Shown here in pieces: positions 51,972 to 60,861 of a stretch of DNA of 64,000 bases; the stretch's first letter is position 1; each line of letters begins with the position of its first letter. Both the position numbers and the translations under genes were made by a program. The DNA is from Roseibacillus ishigakijimensis (GTDB lineage Bacteria > Verrucomicrobiota > Verrucomicrobiia > Verrucomicrobiales > Akkermansiaceae), in NCBI RefSeq assembly GCF_016595415.1, contig NZ_JAENIO010000021.1, positions 1 to 64,000 of the forward strand, in the 5' to 3' direction. The notes beneath the pieces are model-generated. The model was given only the letters and a program-made list of their open reading frames with translations. It did not search any database and had not been told where the DNA came from.

Positions 51972-54900
51972 TCATTGCGAGGCGGGAGAATGGTTGGCGA
52001 GCGAGCGCTCGGCGGCCTTGCGGCCAAAGGTCAGGAAGAAAGCGGGGGTCAGAGCCAGACCGAGAAGGGTGGAGCTGACCAGTCCTCCCACGATGACGAT
52101 GGCCACCGGATTGAGGATTTCCTTACCGGGTTCATCGGCCGCGATGACGAGGGGCAAGAGGGCGATACCGGCGGAAAGAGCGGTCATGAGCACCGGCACA
52201 AGCCGTTCCTCGGTGCCCCGCACCACCATCGTGAGGTTGAACCCTTCCCCTTCATGCCGCATGAGGTGCAGATAGTGGGAGATCATCATGATGGAATTGC
52301 GCGCTGCAATGCCCGAAATGGCGATGAAACCCACCAGGGTGGCGATGCTGATGTTATCGAGGGTGTAGCGGGTCAGCCAGACGCCTCCGATCAACGAGAT
52401 GGGGATATTAGTCAGCACGAGCAGAACAAAGGTGACGCTGCGAAAGTAGCTGAGCAGGAGGAATGAAATGGCCGCCAGAATGATGAGGGACATGAGCATA
52501 ATGGTGCGCCGGGCCTCCTGTTGGGCCTGGTATTCGCCCTCAAACGAGATCGAGTATCCGGTGGGAAGGGTGAGTTTTTCGGAAAGAGTGGCTTGCAGTT
52601 CCTCCACGGCGGCATTGAGGTCCGAGGTAGTAGGATTGATGGACACCACGAAACGGCGACGGGTGTTTTCCCGAAGGATGGTGTTGGGGCCACTGGCCTG
52701 GCGAATGTCAGCCACCCAGCCGAGTGGAATTCGTCGTCCGCTGAGGGTGTCGATGTAGAGCTTGGCCAGCTGGTCCGGATTTTCCCGCCATTCCAAGGGG
52801 AGGCGGACGACGAGGTCGTAGACGCGTTGGTTTTCGTAGATTTCTCCCAGATAGCCGCCGCCCAGAAGCTCGGCCAATTCGTTGTTCAGTTCGCCGGGGG
52901 TCACTCCGTAGGCTGCCGCGCGGTCGCGATCGATTTCGATACGCAGTTGGGGCACCGAGCCCTGTTGCTCGGGCCGGGCTTCGTCCAGACCAGGGATGTC
53001 GCGCGCGAGGGTAACCACTTCATCCCCGAGGCGGCGCAATTCGTCGAGGTCGGGGCCGAAGATTTTGACCGCGACTTTGGCTGAGACTCCGCTGAGCATG
53101 TGTCCGATGCGGTCGGCCAAGGGAGTGCTCATCGCGCTGAAGGTGCCGGGAATGTCGGCCATCGTTTCGCGGATGGCGGTGGAGACTTCGTCGCGGTGTT
53201 CACGTCCGTAGTCATCGAATTCAATGTCGAACTCAATGGTGGAGACAGGAACGACGTGGTCGCCGCGTTCGGCCCGGCCCACGCGATAGCCTACGGTCTC
53301 AACTCCCTTGGTGGAGAGCAGCTGGCCTTGTGCGGTTTGGGCCGTGGAGACGGTGGTTTTGAGCGAGGTTCCCGGAGCCATGGTGGTCGCAACCAGCATG
53401 GTGGGCTCACGAAAGGCGGGCAGGAAGTTGCCTCCCATCTGGCGGGCGACGGAGCCGGTCATCACGAGCAGGAGCGCGATGAGGGCGAAGAGGAGGAGGG
53501 GTTGGGCGAGCGCAAAGCGCAGCCAAGTCGTCCGGAAGAGCCATTTGCAAAAGCGCACCATCCAGACCTCGTGGTGTTCTTTCCCGGCTTTAGGATTGAG
53601 CAGGTAGGAGGAAAGGACTGGAATGACGGTCAGTGAGACGACAAAGGAGGCGGCCATACTAATCATGGTCGCTATGGCAATGGGGGCGAAGAGTCGGCCT
53701 TCCACGCCACTGAGGGCCAGGAGCGGGACGAAGACGAGAATGATGAGAATCGTCGCATAGAGAATGGAGGAACGCACTTCGGCGGAGGCTCTCGCGATGA
53801 CTTCGATCTTGGGCAAAGGCTCCACCAGTCCCGCATTCTCTCGCAGGCGGCGGAAGACGTTTTCCACATCCACAATGGCATCATCGACCACCATCCCGAT
53901 GGCGACGGCGAGTCCCCCCAAGGTCATGGAATTGACCGAGAGATTCATGAGGTCGAAAATGAGAATGGTGATTCCCAGCGAAAGGGGAATGGCGGTGAGG
54001 GTGATGAGGGTGACGCGGAGATTGAGGAGGAAAAGGAGAAGGATGAGGGAGACCATGATGGCTCCATCGCGCAGAGCTTCCTCCAGATTGCCGATCGAGA
54101 GATCGATGAATTCGCGCTGGCGGTAGAGGGTGCGCAATTCCGCTCCCGGGGGAAGGGTGGACTGCAGCTCAGCCAAGGCGACTTCCACTTTTTCGGTCAA
54201 GTCGATGGTGTCAAAGCCCGGGGATTTACGCACGGTGAGGATCACTCCGGGGTCGCCCCGGCGCCCGTCTTCGCCCGGTTCATCGCCTTTCACGCCAAAG
54301 CCGGCATCGCCCCGCATGGGTTCCAGATCCCAGGTCACTTCCGCAACATCGCTGAGCAGAATGGCGCGGTCTTCCTCATGCTTGACCACCGTTTTGGCAA
54401 TTTTTGAGAGGTCGGTGGTCATGGCGAGATTGCGCACCATGATTTCGGTGGCGCGTTCGGTGAGAAAGCCGCCCGTGGTGTTGCTCACCGCGTTTTCGGC
54501 TGCCCTCCGGAGCTCCTCGTAACTGACATCCAGAGCGCGCATTTTTTCGGGCTGAGGCTGCACTTGGATTTGCTTGACCCCGCCACCCATGTTGAGGACT
54601 TCCGCGATGCCAGGGATGGATTGTAGCCGGCGGGCGATGACCCAGTCGGCGAGTTCGCGGAGCTCGCGAGGACTGGTTTTACCGGTGGGATCGCGCAGAC
54701 CAATCAGGCCGATGTCGCCCATGAGGGAGGAAACCGGGGTCATGTAGGGAGTGACGCCCTCAGGGAGGAAGTCCGCTGCCCCCGAAAGCCGTTCGGTGAC
54801 GAATTGACGGGCGTCGTAGATGTCCGTTCCCCACTCAAATTCAACGAAGATGAGGGAGAGGGAGATGTCATTGACCGAGCGCAGGCGGGTCACGCCGGTG

Positions 54901-55127
54901 ACTCCCATCAGGGCGGATTCCATGGGGACGGTGATGAGGGTTTCCACTTCCTCAGGCGCATAGCCGGGGGCTTCCACCAAAATGGTGACGGTGGGTTTGG
55001 TGAGGTCGGGGAGGACTTCCACTGGCAGCTGGCGAGCCTTTTGGATGCCCAGGAGTAAGAGAATCCCGGCCACCGCGAGCACCAGGGCCCGCTGGTGGAG
55101 GGAGAAACGGATGAGGTGATTGAGCAT
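51972..55127 (-). CDS. Heavy-metal efflux RND pump (CusA/CzcA-like)
   Basis: A 1051-residue inner-membrane proton antiporter with two sets of six helices and large periplasmic loops. The HME-RND signature in helix IV is GMVVDDAIVDVENV. Other regions are LPVEVLPDLTKPTVTILVE at the N-terminus and GGNFLPAFREPTMLV after the first helix set. It exports divalent or monovalent metal ions. The substrate cannot be set from sequence; His-rich neighbours favour Zn, Co, Ni or Cu. Its partners are the adaptor and outer-membrane factor upstream on the same strand. Confidence 0.95.
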   Translation of the reverse strand: MLNHLIRFSLHQRALVLAVAGILLLLGIQKARQLPVEVLPDLTKPTVTILVEAPGYAPEEVETLITVPMESALMGVTGVTRLRSVNDISLSLIFVEFEWGTDIYDARQFVTERLSGAADFLPEGVTPYMTPVSSLMGDIGLIGLRDPTGKTSPRELRELADWVIARRLQSIPGIAEVLNMGGGVKQIQVQPQPEKMRALDVSYEELRRAAENAVSNTTGGFLTERATEIMVRNLAMTTDLSKIAKTVVKHEEDRAILLSDVAEVTWDLEPMRGDAGFGVKGDEPGEDGRRGDPGVILTVRKSPGFDTIDLTEKVEVALAELQSTLPPGAELRTLYRQREFIDLSIGNLEEALRDGAIMVSLILLLFLLNLRVTLITLTAIPLSLGITILIFDLMNLSVNSMTLGGLAVAIGMVVDDAIVDVENVFRRLRENAGLVEPLPKIEVIARASAEVRSSILYATILIILVFVPLLALSGVEGRLFAPIAIATMISMAASFVVSLTVIPVLSSYLLNPKAGKEHHEVWMVRFCKWLFRTTWLRFALAQPLLLFALIALLLVMTGSVARQMGGNFLPAFREPTMLVATTMAPGTSLKTTVSTAQTAQGQLLSTKGVETVGYRVGRAERGDHVVPVSTIEFDIEFDDYGREHRDEVSTAIRETMADIPGTFSAMSTPLADRIGHMLSGVSAKVAVKIFGPDLDELRRLGDEVVTLARDIPGLDEARPEQQGSVPQLRIEIDRDRAAAYGVTPGELNNELAELLGGGYLGEIYENQRVYDLVVRLPLEWRENPDQLAKLYIDTLSGRRIPLGWVADIRQASGPNTILRENTRRRFVVSINPTTSDLNAAVEELQATLSEKLTLPTGYSISFEGEYQAQQEARRTIMLMSLIILAAISFLLLSYFRSVTFVLLVLTNIPISLIGGVWLTRYTLDNISIATLVGFIAISGIAARNSIMMISHYLHLMRHEGEGFNLTMVVRGTEERLVPVLMTALSAGIALLPLVIAADEPGKEILNPVAIVIVGGLVSSTLLGLALTPAFFLTFGRKAAERSLANHSPASQ

Positions 55128-55147
55128 GGTCGTCTCAGGGAAAAGGC

Positions 55148-56299
55148 TTAGGCTTGGCGGCGTTTGAGGAGGCTCTGCACCCAGAGGAAGGTGCCCACGG
55201 TTCCGGCGAGGGCCCAGATGAGGAGGAGAGGGGAATGGGAGGTAGTCTCCGCGGCGTGATCGTCCCCACCTTCCTCGTGCTCGTGATCGTGTTCGTCGTC
55301 ACTTTCTGTCATCTCCGAGCCATCCTCGTTGTGTTCGTGCCCGTGGGCGGCATCGAGGGCTTCCTTGAGAGATGGGCCATCGCCTCCTCCGGCAAAGCCC
55401 AGGCTGTAGGAGCCGGTGGTGACCACTTCATCACCGGGAAAGAGACCGCTCACGATTTCAGCGGACTGGTCGTTCCATTGGCCGACGACCACCGGAGCCT
55501 TCAGGAAGGCATGAGCCAGCTCGAAATCCTTCACGAAAACATGGCGGTTCTCGGGAGGGCCCTGAATCGCCGAGCGGGGGATGCTGAGCACGTTTTCGCG
55601 CACTTGGGTGATGAGGGAAAACTCCACCCGCAGACCAGGGCGGAGGAGGCCCGCGGGGTTGGCGATGCGGAAAATGCCGTCCACGGTGCCGTTCTCGGGA
55701 TCGGCCTGCACCCCAAAGCGGGTGAGCCGGGCGGTGAGGGTTTGCTCGCCTGCCGCCGGGATGTGCAGGCGGGCCTCGCTTCCCGGGGCAAGCCGGGCGG
55801 CGTCTTTCTCCGGGATGCGTGCGACGGCCCACATGGCGCTGCGATCCACGATGGTGAGGAGTTCTTCGCTCGCTTCCACGGGTTGGCCGGGCTGAATGTG
55901 TGACTGGGTGATGAGACCACCGCGGGGAGCGATGAGTTTGATGGTTGGGGGCGGGCTTCCCGGTTGGCGGCTTTCCAGGAGGCCGATGACTTGCCCCTCC
56001 TCCACGCTATCGCCTGCAAAGACGTCCACGCTAAGAATGCGGCCGGGAATGCGGGTGGACAGGGTCGCTTTGTTAGCCGGGATTTCTTGTAAGCGGCCCA
56101 GTGCGAAAACGGTGGACTCGAAGGTGGCCTCCATCGCGATTTCGGTTTCGATACCGAGATTGCGCACGGCGGTCTCGCTGAGGATGACGGTGTTGGCCGC
56201 TCGCTCGGCATCAAGGGCGGCAGACAAGGGCGAGAAATGGGTGATGGCGGTGAGAAAGAGGGAGCAGGGAAAAATTGGTCGGAGTCTCATGGTGGTCAT
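55148..56299 (-). CDS. RND periplasmic adaptor (CusB/CzcB-like) with a His-rich C-terminal extension
   Basis: A 383-residue membrane-fusion protein. Residues about 25-250 are a typical lipoyl/beta-barrel adaptor core (GRILSVDVFAGDSVEEGQV, LIAPRGGLITQSHIQPGQPV). The C-terminus is unusual. A segment rich in His, Asp and Glu (AHGHEHNEDGSEM, DDEHDHEHEEGGDDH) is followed by a hydrophobic helix, LLLIWALAGTVGTFLWVQSLL, and RRQA. The start at 56299 gives MTTMRLRPIF; 56290 is also possible. It sits between cusC- and cusA-like genes. Confidence 0.92.
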   Translation of the reverse strand: MTTMRLRPIFPCSLFLTAITHFSPLSAALDAERAANTVILSETAVRNLGIETEIAMEATFESTVFALGRLQEIPANKATLSTRIPGRILSVDVFAGDSVEEGQVIGLLESRQPGSPPPTIKLIAPRGGLITQSHIQPGQPVEASEELLTIVDRSAMWAVARIPEKDAARLAPGSEARLHIPAAGEQTLTARLTRFGVQADPENGTVDGIFRIANPAGLLRPGLRVEFSLITQVRENVLSIPRSAIQGPPENRHVFVKDFELAHAFLKAPVVVGQWNDQSAEIVSGLFPGDEVVTTGSYSLGFAGGGDGPSLKEALDAAHGHEHNEDGSEMTESDDEHDHEHEEGGDDHAAETTSHSPLLLIWALAGTVGTFLWVQSLLKRRQA

Positions 56300-56309
56300 A
56301 AAAAGAGGT

Positions 56310-57551
56310 TTAGGGTTGGCCGAGCGCGGCTTCGTAGCGGAGGCGGGCGAGGTGAAAATTGCGGAGGGACTCAAGGCGGGAGTTGGCGAGGTCGAGTCTT
56401 TGCTCGCGCACCCGCAGGTAGGCTTGGAGGTCGCCGAGGCCCTGCCGGTAGGCGGACTCGCTTTCGACCGCTTGTTTCTCGGCCAGGGGCAAGAGCTCGC
56501 TGTCGATTTGGTGCAGGAGCGCGGACCATTGCTTCATTTCCCCGAGAGCGGCACCGGCTTCGTTGCGGAGCTGTTCGCCCAGGGCGATGGTTTTTTGTTC
56601 GTGCCGGGCGGCGGTGGCTTTGGCCCGGGCAATTTGGCCTTCGTTTTTGTCCCAGAAGGGCAAGGCCATTTTCACCCGGACTCCGACGATGCCCTCGTTT
56701 TCGAAACCTTCGGGGGCGTCCTCGGAGCGTTCCAGCCCGGCCACCACGCCGACCTCGATGTCGTCGTAGCGACGGGCTTCTTCCAGCGCCACCGTCTGGC
56801 GGGCGGCTTCGCTTGCCAGGCGGGAGGCGGTGAGATCGGATCGGTTGCGAATGAGCAAACCACCGTCGGGGACAGTAACGGGTGGCAGCTGTTGACCAGC
56901 GACATGAAGTTGGTCGGCGGGCTGCATCCCGAGGAGGGCTTTGAGCCGTCCCGCCAGCATTTCCTCTTGGGCCTTAAGTTGGGGGATTTCGGCCTCGAGC
57001 CGGACGGATTCCAGCTGGGCTTGGCCCGCATCGAGGGGAGAGAGCTCGCCTTTGGTGGCTGCCTCTTCGATGAAGGCTGCGAGTTCCCCCGCGAGGGTGA
57101 TTTGCTCGCTGCGCAGAGCCAGTTGTTGGCGCAGGGTGAGAATCTCGACCAACTGAGTGCGGGCTTCGTGGATCAGTTGCTGCTCCACTGCCTGCACCTC
57201 GGCCTCGGCCTGGAGCACGAGGGTGGTGGTGACCGTTTTCTCCAACTGCAAGCGATTGGTCACCGGAAAGCGTTGGGAGAGGCCAAGCTCCAGCCCGCCT
57301 TCGCGGAGAGTGTTGTTGAAAGAAAAGCCTCCTTCCAGTTCGGGATTGTCCCGGAGGCCGGAGGCTTGCTGAGTTCCACGAGCTTCCGCAATGCGCCAGC
57401 GGGCGGCAGCGAGAGCAGGATTGTGGGCACGGATACGGTTGGGAATGGTGTCCAAGCCAACGATGAGCCCACTCGGCGCGGCGGCGGCAAGGGGCGAAAC
57501 AGGTGCCAATAGGTTGATCAAAAAGAGGAAAATAGGAATGCGAAGGCGCAT
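56310..57551 (-). CDS. TolC-family outer-membrane channel (CusC/CzcC-like)
   Basis: A 413-residue exported protein with signal peptide FLFLINLLAPVSPLAAA. It has the long alpha-helical repeats of TolC-family channels, rich in Glu, Gln and Ala, with the repeat start IPNRIRAHNPALAAARWRIA. It completes the tripartite pump with the adaptor and RND genes downstream. No lipobox is seen. Confidence 0.92.
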   Translation of the reverse strand: MRLRIPIFLFLINLLAPVSPLAAAAPSGLIVGLDTIPNRIRAHNPALAAARWRIAEARGTQQASGLRDNPELEGGFSFNNTLREGGLELGLSQRFPVTNRLQLEKTVTTTLVLQAEAEVQAVEQQLIHEARTQLVEILTLRQQLALRSEQITLAGELAAFIEEAATKGELSPLDAGQAQLESVRLEAEIPQLKAQEEMLAGRLKALLGMQPADQLHVAGQQLPPVTVPDGGLLIRNRSDLTASRLASEAARQTVALEEARRYDDIEVGVVAGLERSEDAPEGFENEGIVGVRVKMALPFWDKNEGQIARAKATAARHEQKTIALGEQLRNEAGAALGEMKQWSALLHQIDSELLPLAEKQAVESESAYRQGLGDLQAYLRVREQRLDLANSRLESLRNFHLARLRYEAALGQP

Positions 57552-57727
57552 AGTCTCAAAGGGTGAAATGAAGAGGTCGCAGGTGACCTATGAGCCGGGA
57601 GGGATTCCGAAAAATCCTCATCCCGAGGTGGGAATCGCGCGCAGGGAAGTGCGCCCGGTTGGGGAACAGAGAACCGTCGCTAAAACATTGGCCCAGAGTT
57701 CAGGGCACGACGATCCCGCGAGAGAGA

Positions 57728-58123
57728 CTAGGCTCGCGGAGGCTGTTCGAGAGAGGAGAGGGGTGACTCGGGAGGAGTCAGTGCCCGCTCATGGGGTGGC
57801 CCGCCATTGAGAGGGGGCAGGGAAAGAGGGCAGTCCAAGGGTGGTAAGGCCAGGAGTCCAAAGTGAAGCGCGTGACAGTGACTGGAGCCTGCATCGCAAC
57901 CGACCGGGCAAGGTTCCTCTTCACCAGGGCCGGGCTCTTCTGCCGGATGGGAATGGGGGTCGTGGTCGCAATTGCCGTGGTCATGGTGGTCACTGTCCTC
58001 GCAGAGGAGGTGTTTGATGAAGGGCAGAACACACTGGCTCTCAGCACAGGAATTCACATCCAGTCCCAGTGCCGAGGTCATCAGACCTAGCATGATGAGA
58101 AGACTGGTGATGATTTCCTTCAC
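57728..58123 (-). CDS. Secreted Cys/His-rich small protein at the head of the metal operon
   Basis: A 131-residue protein with a GTG start giving MKEIITSLLIMLGLMTSALG as a signal peptide. The mature part has SCAESQCVLPF, DSDHHDHGNCDHDPHSH and CPVGCDAGSSHCH, strong metal ligands, followed by a Pro/Leu-rich tail. It precedes cusC by 176 bp. Its position resembles that of the small CzcI-type proteins before CzcCBA, but I see no real sequence match. A role in metal sensing or buffering is inferred. Confidence 0.65.
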   Translation of the reverse strand: MKEIITSLLIMLGLMTSALGLDVNSCAESQCVLPFIKHLLCEDSDHHDHGNCDHDPHSHPAEEPGPGEEEPCPVGCDAGSSHCHALHFGLLALPPLDCPLSLPPLNGGPPHERALTPPESPLSSLEQPPRA

Positions 58124-58222
58124 GATAGAACTGGGAGTTGATTACGTTTGATTCTATTCCCCGTCAAATTCGATTTGCGGCAAAATCTCGCTTTTTATCC
58201 TCCGGGTGGCTAAAGTGAGGGC

Positions 58223-59053
58223 ATGCGGATGCTTCTTTTCTTTTGTCTCACCCTATTGCCCTTGGCGGCAGATTACCCGCCGCAGATCGCGGGAGCTCGG
58301 GTCGAGACCTACGCCGAGGTGGGGGAGGAAGCGCTGCAGGTCTGGATCATTGGGGAAAAAGTCGAGGGGCAGGCCAAGCCGGCAGTGGTGCTCTTCTTCG
58401 GCGGGGGCTGGCGATTCGGATCCCCCGACAGCCTCAAGCGGCACGCCCGTTTTTTGGCCCGGCGGGGGATGATCTGTCTGCTGGCCGATTACCGGGTATG
58501 GGATCGGCAACGGGCCAAAGTCGCCGACGGAGTCACCGATGCCAAGGCCGCCATCGCCTGGACCAGGCAGCATGCCGGGCGCCTGGGGATCGATCCCCAG
58601 CGCATCGCGGCGGGCGGGGCCTCGGCCGGAGGCCACCTCGCGGCCTGTGCGGCCCTGGTTCCGGGATTTGGTCATGATGAGGCTCCCAACGCCTTGCTGC
58701 TTTTCAATGCTCCCCTAGTGCTGGCTCCCTTTGCGGACGAGGATTTTGGCTTGCTGCAGCGGCTGACCAAGAATTGGTTGGGGGCGGAGCCCGACGCGGT
58801 CTCGCCCATTCATCATCTCTCCCGCCGCGCTCCGCCCACTTGGATGGCCCATGGTTCCGCCGATGCCATTGTGCCCATTGCCACTGCGCGGACTTTTCAG
58901 CGGGAAATGGAGAAGTGGGGCGCGAGCTGTCAGCTTTTCGAAGCCGAGGAAATGCCCCATGCTTTCCATTACCGCGACCCCTGGTTCTCCAAGGTGATGG
59001 CTGGAGCCGAGGAGTTTTTTCGCGAATTGGGCTGGCTCGAAAGTCAGGAGTGA
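58223..59053 (+). CDS. Exported alpha/beta-hydrolase (esterase/lipase-like)
   Basis: A 276-residue alpha/beta hydrolase with a short signal peptide (FFCLTLLPLAA). The oxyanion stretch FFGGGWRFGSP replaces the usual HGGG. The nucleophile is GGASAGGH (Ser134), with Asp in HGSADAIVP and His in EMPHAFHY. This is the pattern of the carbohydrate esterase/HSL-like branch. It is divergent from the metal operon and probably independent. Confidence 0.88.
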   Translation: MRMLLFFCLTLLPLAADYPPQIAGARVETYAEVGEEALQVWIIGEKVEGQAKPAVVLFFGGGWRFGSPDSLKRHARFLARRGMICLLADYRVWDRQRAKVADGVTDAKAAIAWTRQHAGRLGIDPQRIAAGGASAGGHLAACAALVPGFGHDEAPNALLLFNAPLVLAPFADEDFGLLQRLTKNWLGAEPDAVSPIHHLSRRAPPTWMAHGSADAIVPIATARTFQREMEKWGASCQLFEAEEMPHAFHYRDPWFSKVMAGAEEFFRELGWLESQE

Positions 59054-59057
59054 GGGT

Positions 59058-59561
59058 TCACAGTTGGCCTTCGCGGGCGCGGGTGAGAAAGTCCCGGGCA
59101 CCGAGAAGATGCACTGGCTGGTCGAGCTGCAAGTGACGATCCAGGCCGCCGGCGAGATAGAATTTTTTGAGCGTCCAGCCCTCCCCTCCGAGGACGAGAT
59201 AGGCGGCTTGGTGGGCACCGCGGGCTTGTTTGAGAGCCTCCGAGAGACAGATGAGCTCGTAGGGCACCTTCTGCTCGGCAGTGCCAGAGCTCTCCTGCCA
59301 CTTCAGCGAGATGAGGAGCGAGCGCTCGCCACGACGAGCCAAAAGGTCGATGGTGTGCTTGCTCCCGTTGGGCCGGGTGCCGACCGGCACTTGCTTCCGC
59401 ACCTGGTAGCCGCTTTCCCGCAGCGCGGCACCGACCAGTTTTTCAAAGTCCTTGCCAGTGGTGGTGTCCCGCGCCGGGCTTGGCTGGGGAGAGCCAGGCT
59501 CTGCCGCCAAAGGAAGTGCCAGCAAGGCTAAGGAGAGAGGAAGAAGCCAAAGGCGAAACAT
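59058..59561 (-). CDS. Exported protein with PD-(D/E)XK nuclease-like domain
   Basis: A 167-residue protein with a signal peptide (LLPLSLALLALPLAA). The mature domain (residues about 35-165) resembles restriction-endonuclease-like folds: KDFEKLVGAALRESGYQV, then HTIDLLARRGERSLLISLKWQ, which supplies the Asp and the xxK of the PD-(D/E)XK motif with Ser in place of Glu/Asp. EQKVPYELICLSEALKQ then follows. The esterase gene's stop lies 5 bp away, convergent. Being exported is unusual for this fold. Confidence 0.75.
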   Translation of the reverse strand: MFRLWLLPLSLALLALPLAAEPGSPQPSPARDTTTGKDFEKLVGAALRESGYQVRKQVPVGTRPNGSKHTIDLLARRGERSLLISLKWQESSGTAEQKVPYELICLSEALKQARGAHQAAYLVLGGEGWTLKKFYLAGGLDRHLQLDQPVHLLGARDFLTRAREGQL

Positions 59562-59722
59562 GACGCGCGGAAAGGGGGAAGGGAGAAAAAGTGAGCGGGA
59601 GCTGGATGAACCAACTCCCGCTCGTGGGAACAACAACGCACGTCCCATTGCTGGGACGTCCTTAAAGACAACCTGAATTGGCCGATTGTCACAGAAAATT
59701 TCTCGATCATGCCAAAATTTTT

Positions 59723-60757
59723 TTAATGAGGCCCCAAACTAAAGGGAGGAAGAGGCTCAACGAGATTCGACGGAAGGGGAAACTGTCGTTCGAAAATACC
59801 GTTTCCGAGCTGATTTGCCTTCGCGTAAGCATCCTTCATCATCTCGTATTTGGCATCCAGATTGTCGATGTGGTGGAGGGCAAAGGCCTCCGGAGTGCGT
59901 GGCAGGGTGGGGGAGCCGAATTCGTGGGTTCCGTGGTGGCTGGCGATGAGATGAAGCAAATGGAGCCGGACCAGATCGGAGGACGGGGTGAGGTCCTTCC
60001 ACTCCTCGTATTCCGGGCTCTCCTGCAGATCGCGCCAGAGCTTGTTAGTGAGTTCGATGCCGAGGGGGATGTGCCCCAGCATTTCACCCGAGAGATGATA
60101 ACCTTGGGTGAAGCCCTTCTCGGGATAAGTGTTTTCCCAGAGCTTGCCGCAATCATGAAAGAGAACCCCCGCAATCATGAGGTCGCGGTTCAAATCGGGG
60201 TAAACCTCGGCAAGGGCCGCCGCTGCCCGCATCATCTGGGCCACGTGCTCCACCAGGCCGCCCCGCCGCGCGTGGTGGTTGCGTCTTGCCGCTGCAGTGC
60301 GCCGGAAGCGGTCGCCAAAAACCTTGAGAAAGTGGAGGCAGAGCGCGCGCAGCCGGGGATCAGAAAGGCTTCCCACCAGTCGCTCGATATCGGCGTAGTC
60401 GGCTTTCTGGCGCTCGCGCAACGAGGGGTCGCCGGCCAAGAGCTCCTCCATTCCGCGGTCATCCAGGAGACTGAAGCTCCATGGAGAAGCGTCGATGCCC
60501 CACTGATTTTGCGTGAAACTGCCGTCGATGGCGAGACCGCTGCCCTCGGGGAGGTTTTGCAAGTCGCCGAACTGCTTGTGGTCGGCCCAGGCCTTTAGGG
60601 TGAACTCGCCGGTGGAATCTGCCAGGAGAATTTCCAGATAGGGTTTACCGCTCTTCGTCTCCTTCTCCTTGCGCCCTGCCAGCTGGGCGGAGAACTGGGC
60701 GGTGAGGGCGGATTCGGAACTCTGCTGGGTCAGTTCACGGATGGAAAGGCGGGCCAT
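59723..60757 (-). CDS. YhaM-like HD-domain 3'-5' exonuclease
   Basis: A 344-residue cytoplasmic protein. The N-terminal OB-fold region (residues about 20-110) contains KSGKPYLEILLADSTGEFTLKAW. The HD domain follows with ARRGGLVEHVAQM, VLFHDCGKLWENTY and IASHHGTHEFGSP. This is the architecture of Firmicute YhaM/CBF1 RNases. It was started at the ATG giving MARLSIRELTQ. No partner genes adjoin. Confidence 0.87.
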   Translation of the reverse strand: MARLSIRELTQQSSESALTAQFSAQLAGRKEKETKSGKPYLEILLADSTGEFTLKAWADHKQFGDLQNLPEGSGLAIDGSFTQNQWGIDASPWSFSLLDDRGMEELLAGDPSLRERQKADYADIERLVGSLSDPRLRALCLHFLKVFGDRFRRTAAARRNHHARRGGLVEHVAQMMRAAAALAEVYPDLNRDLMIAGVLFHDCGKLWENTYPEKGFTQGYHLSGEMLGHIPLGIELTNKLWRDLQESPEYEEWKDLTPSSDLVRLHLLHLIASHHGTHEFGSPTLPRTPEAFALHHIDNLDAKYEMMKDAYAKANQLGNGIFERQFPLPSNLVEPLPPFSLGPH

Positions 60758-60861
60758 TGCTCCATTTTCCCCGGAGCACCCCACGCTGGCAAGAACGGGA
60801 ATGAATTTTCTAGGAGAATCAATTTTCCCTAGCAAAATCCTTTGCCAATCGTTCCAGCCCC

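Noticed and set aside
57728-58123. CzcI family assignment for the small protein before cusC
   Set aside because: The position fits, but no CzcI sequence signature could be recognised, so only the general description is kept.
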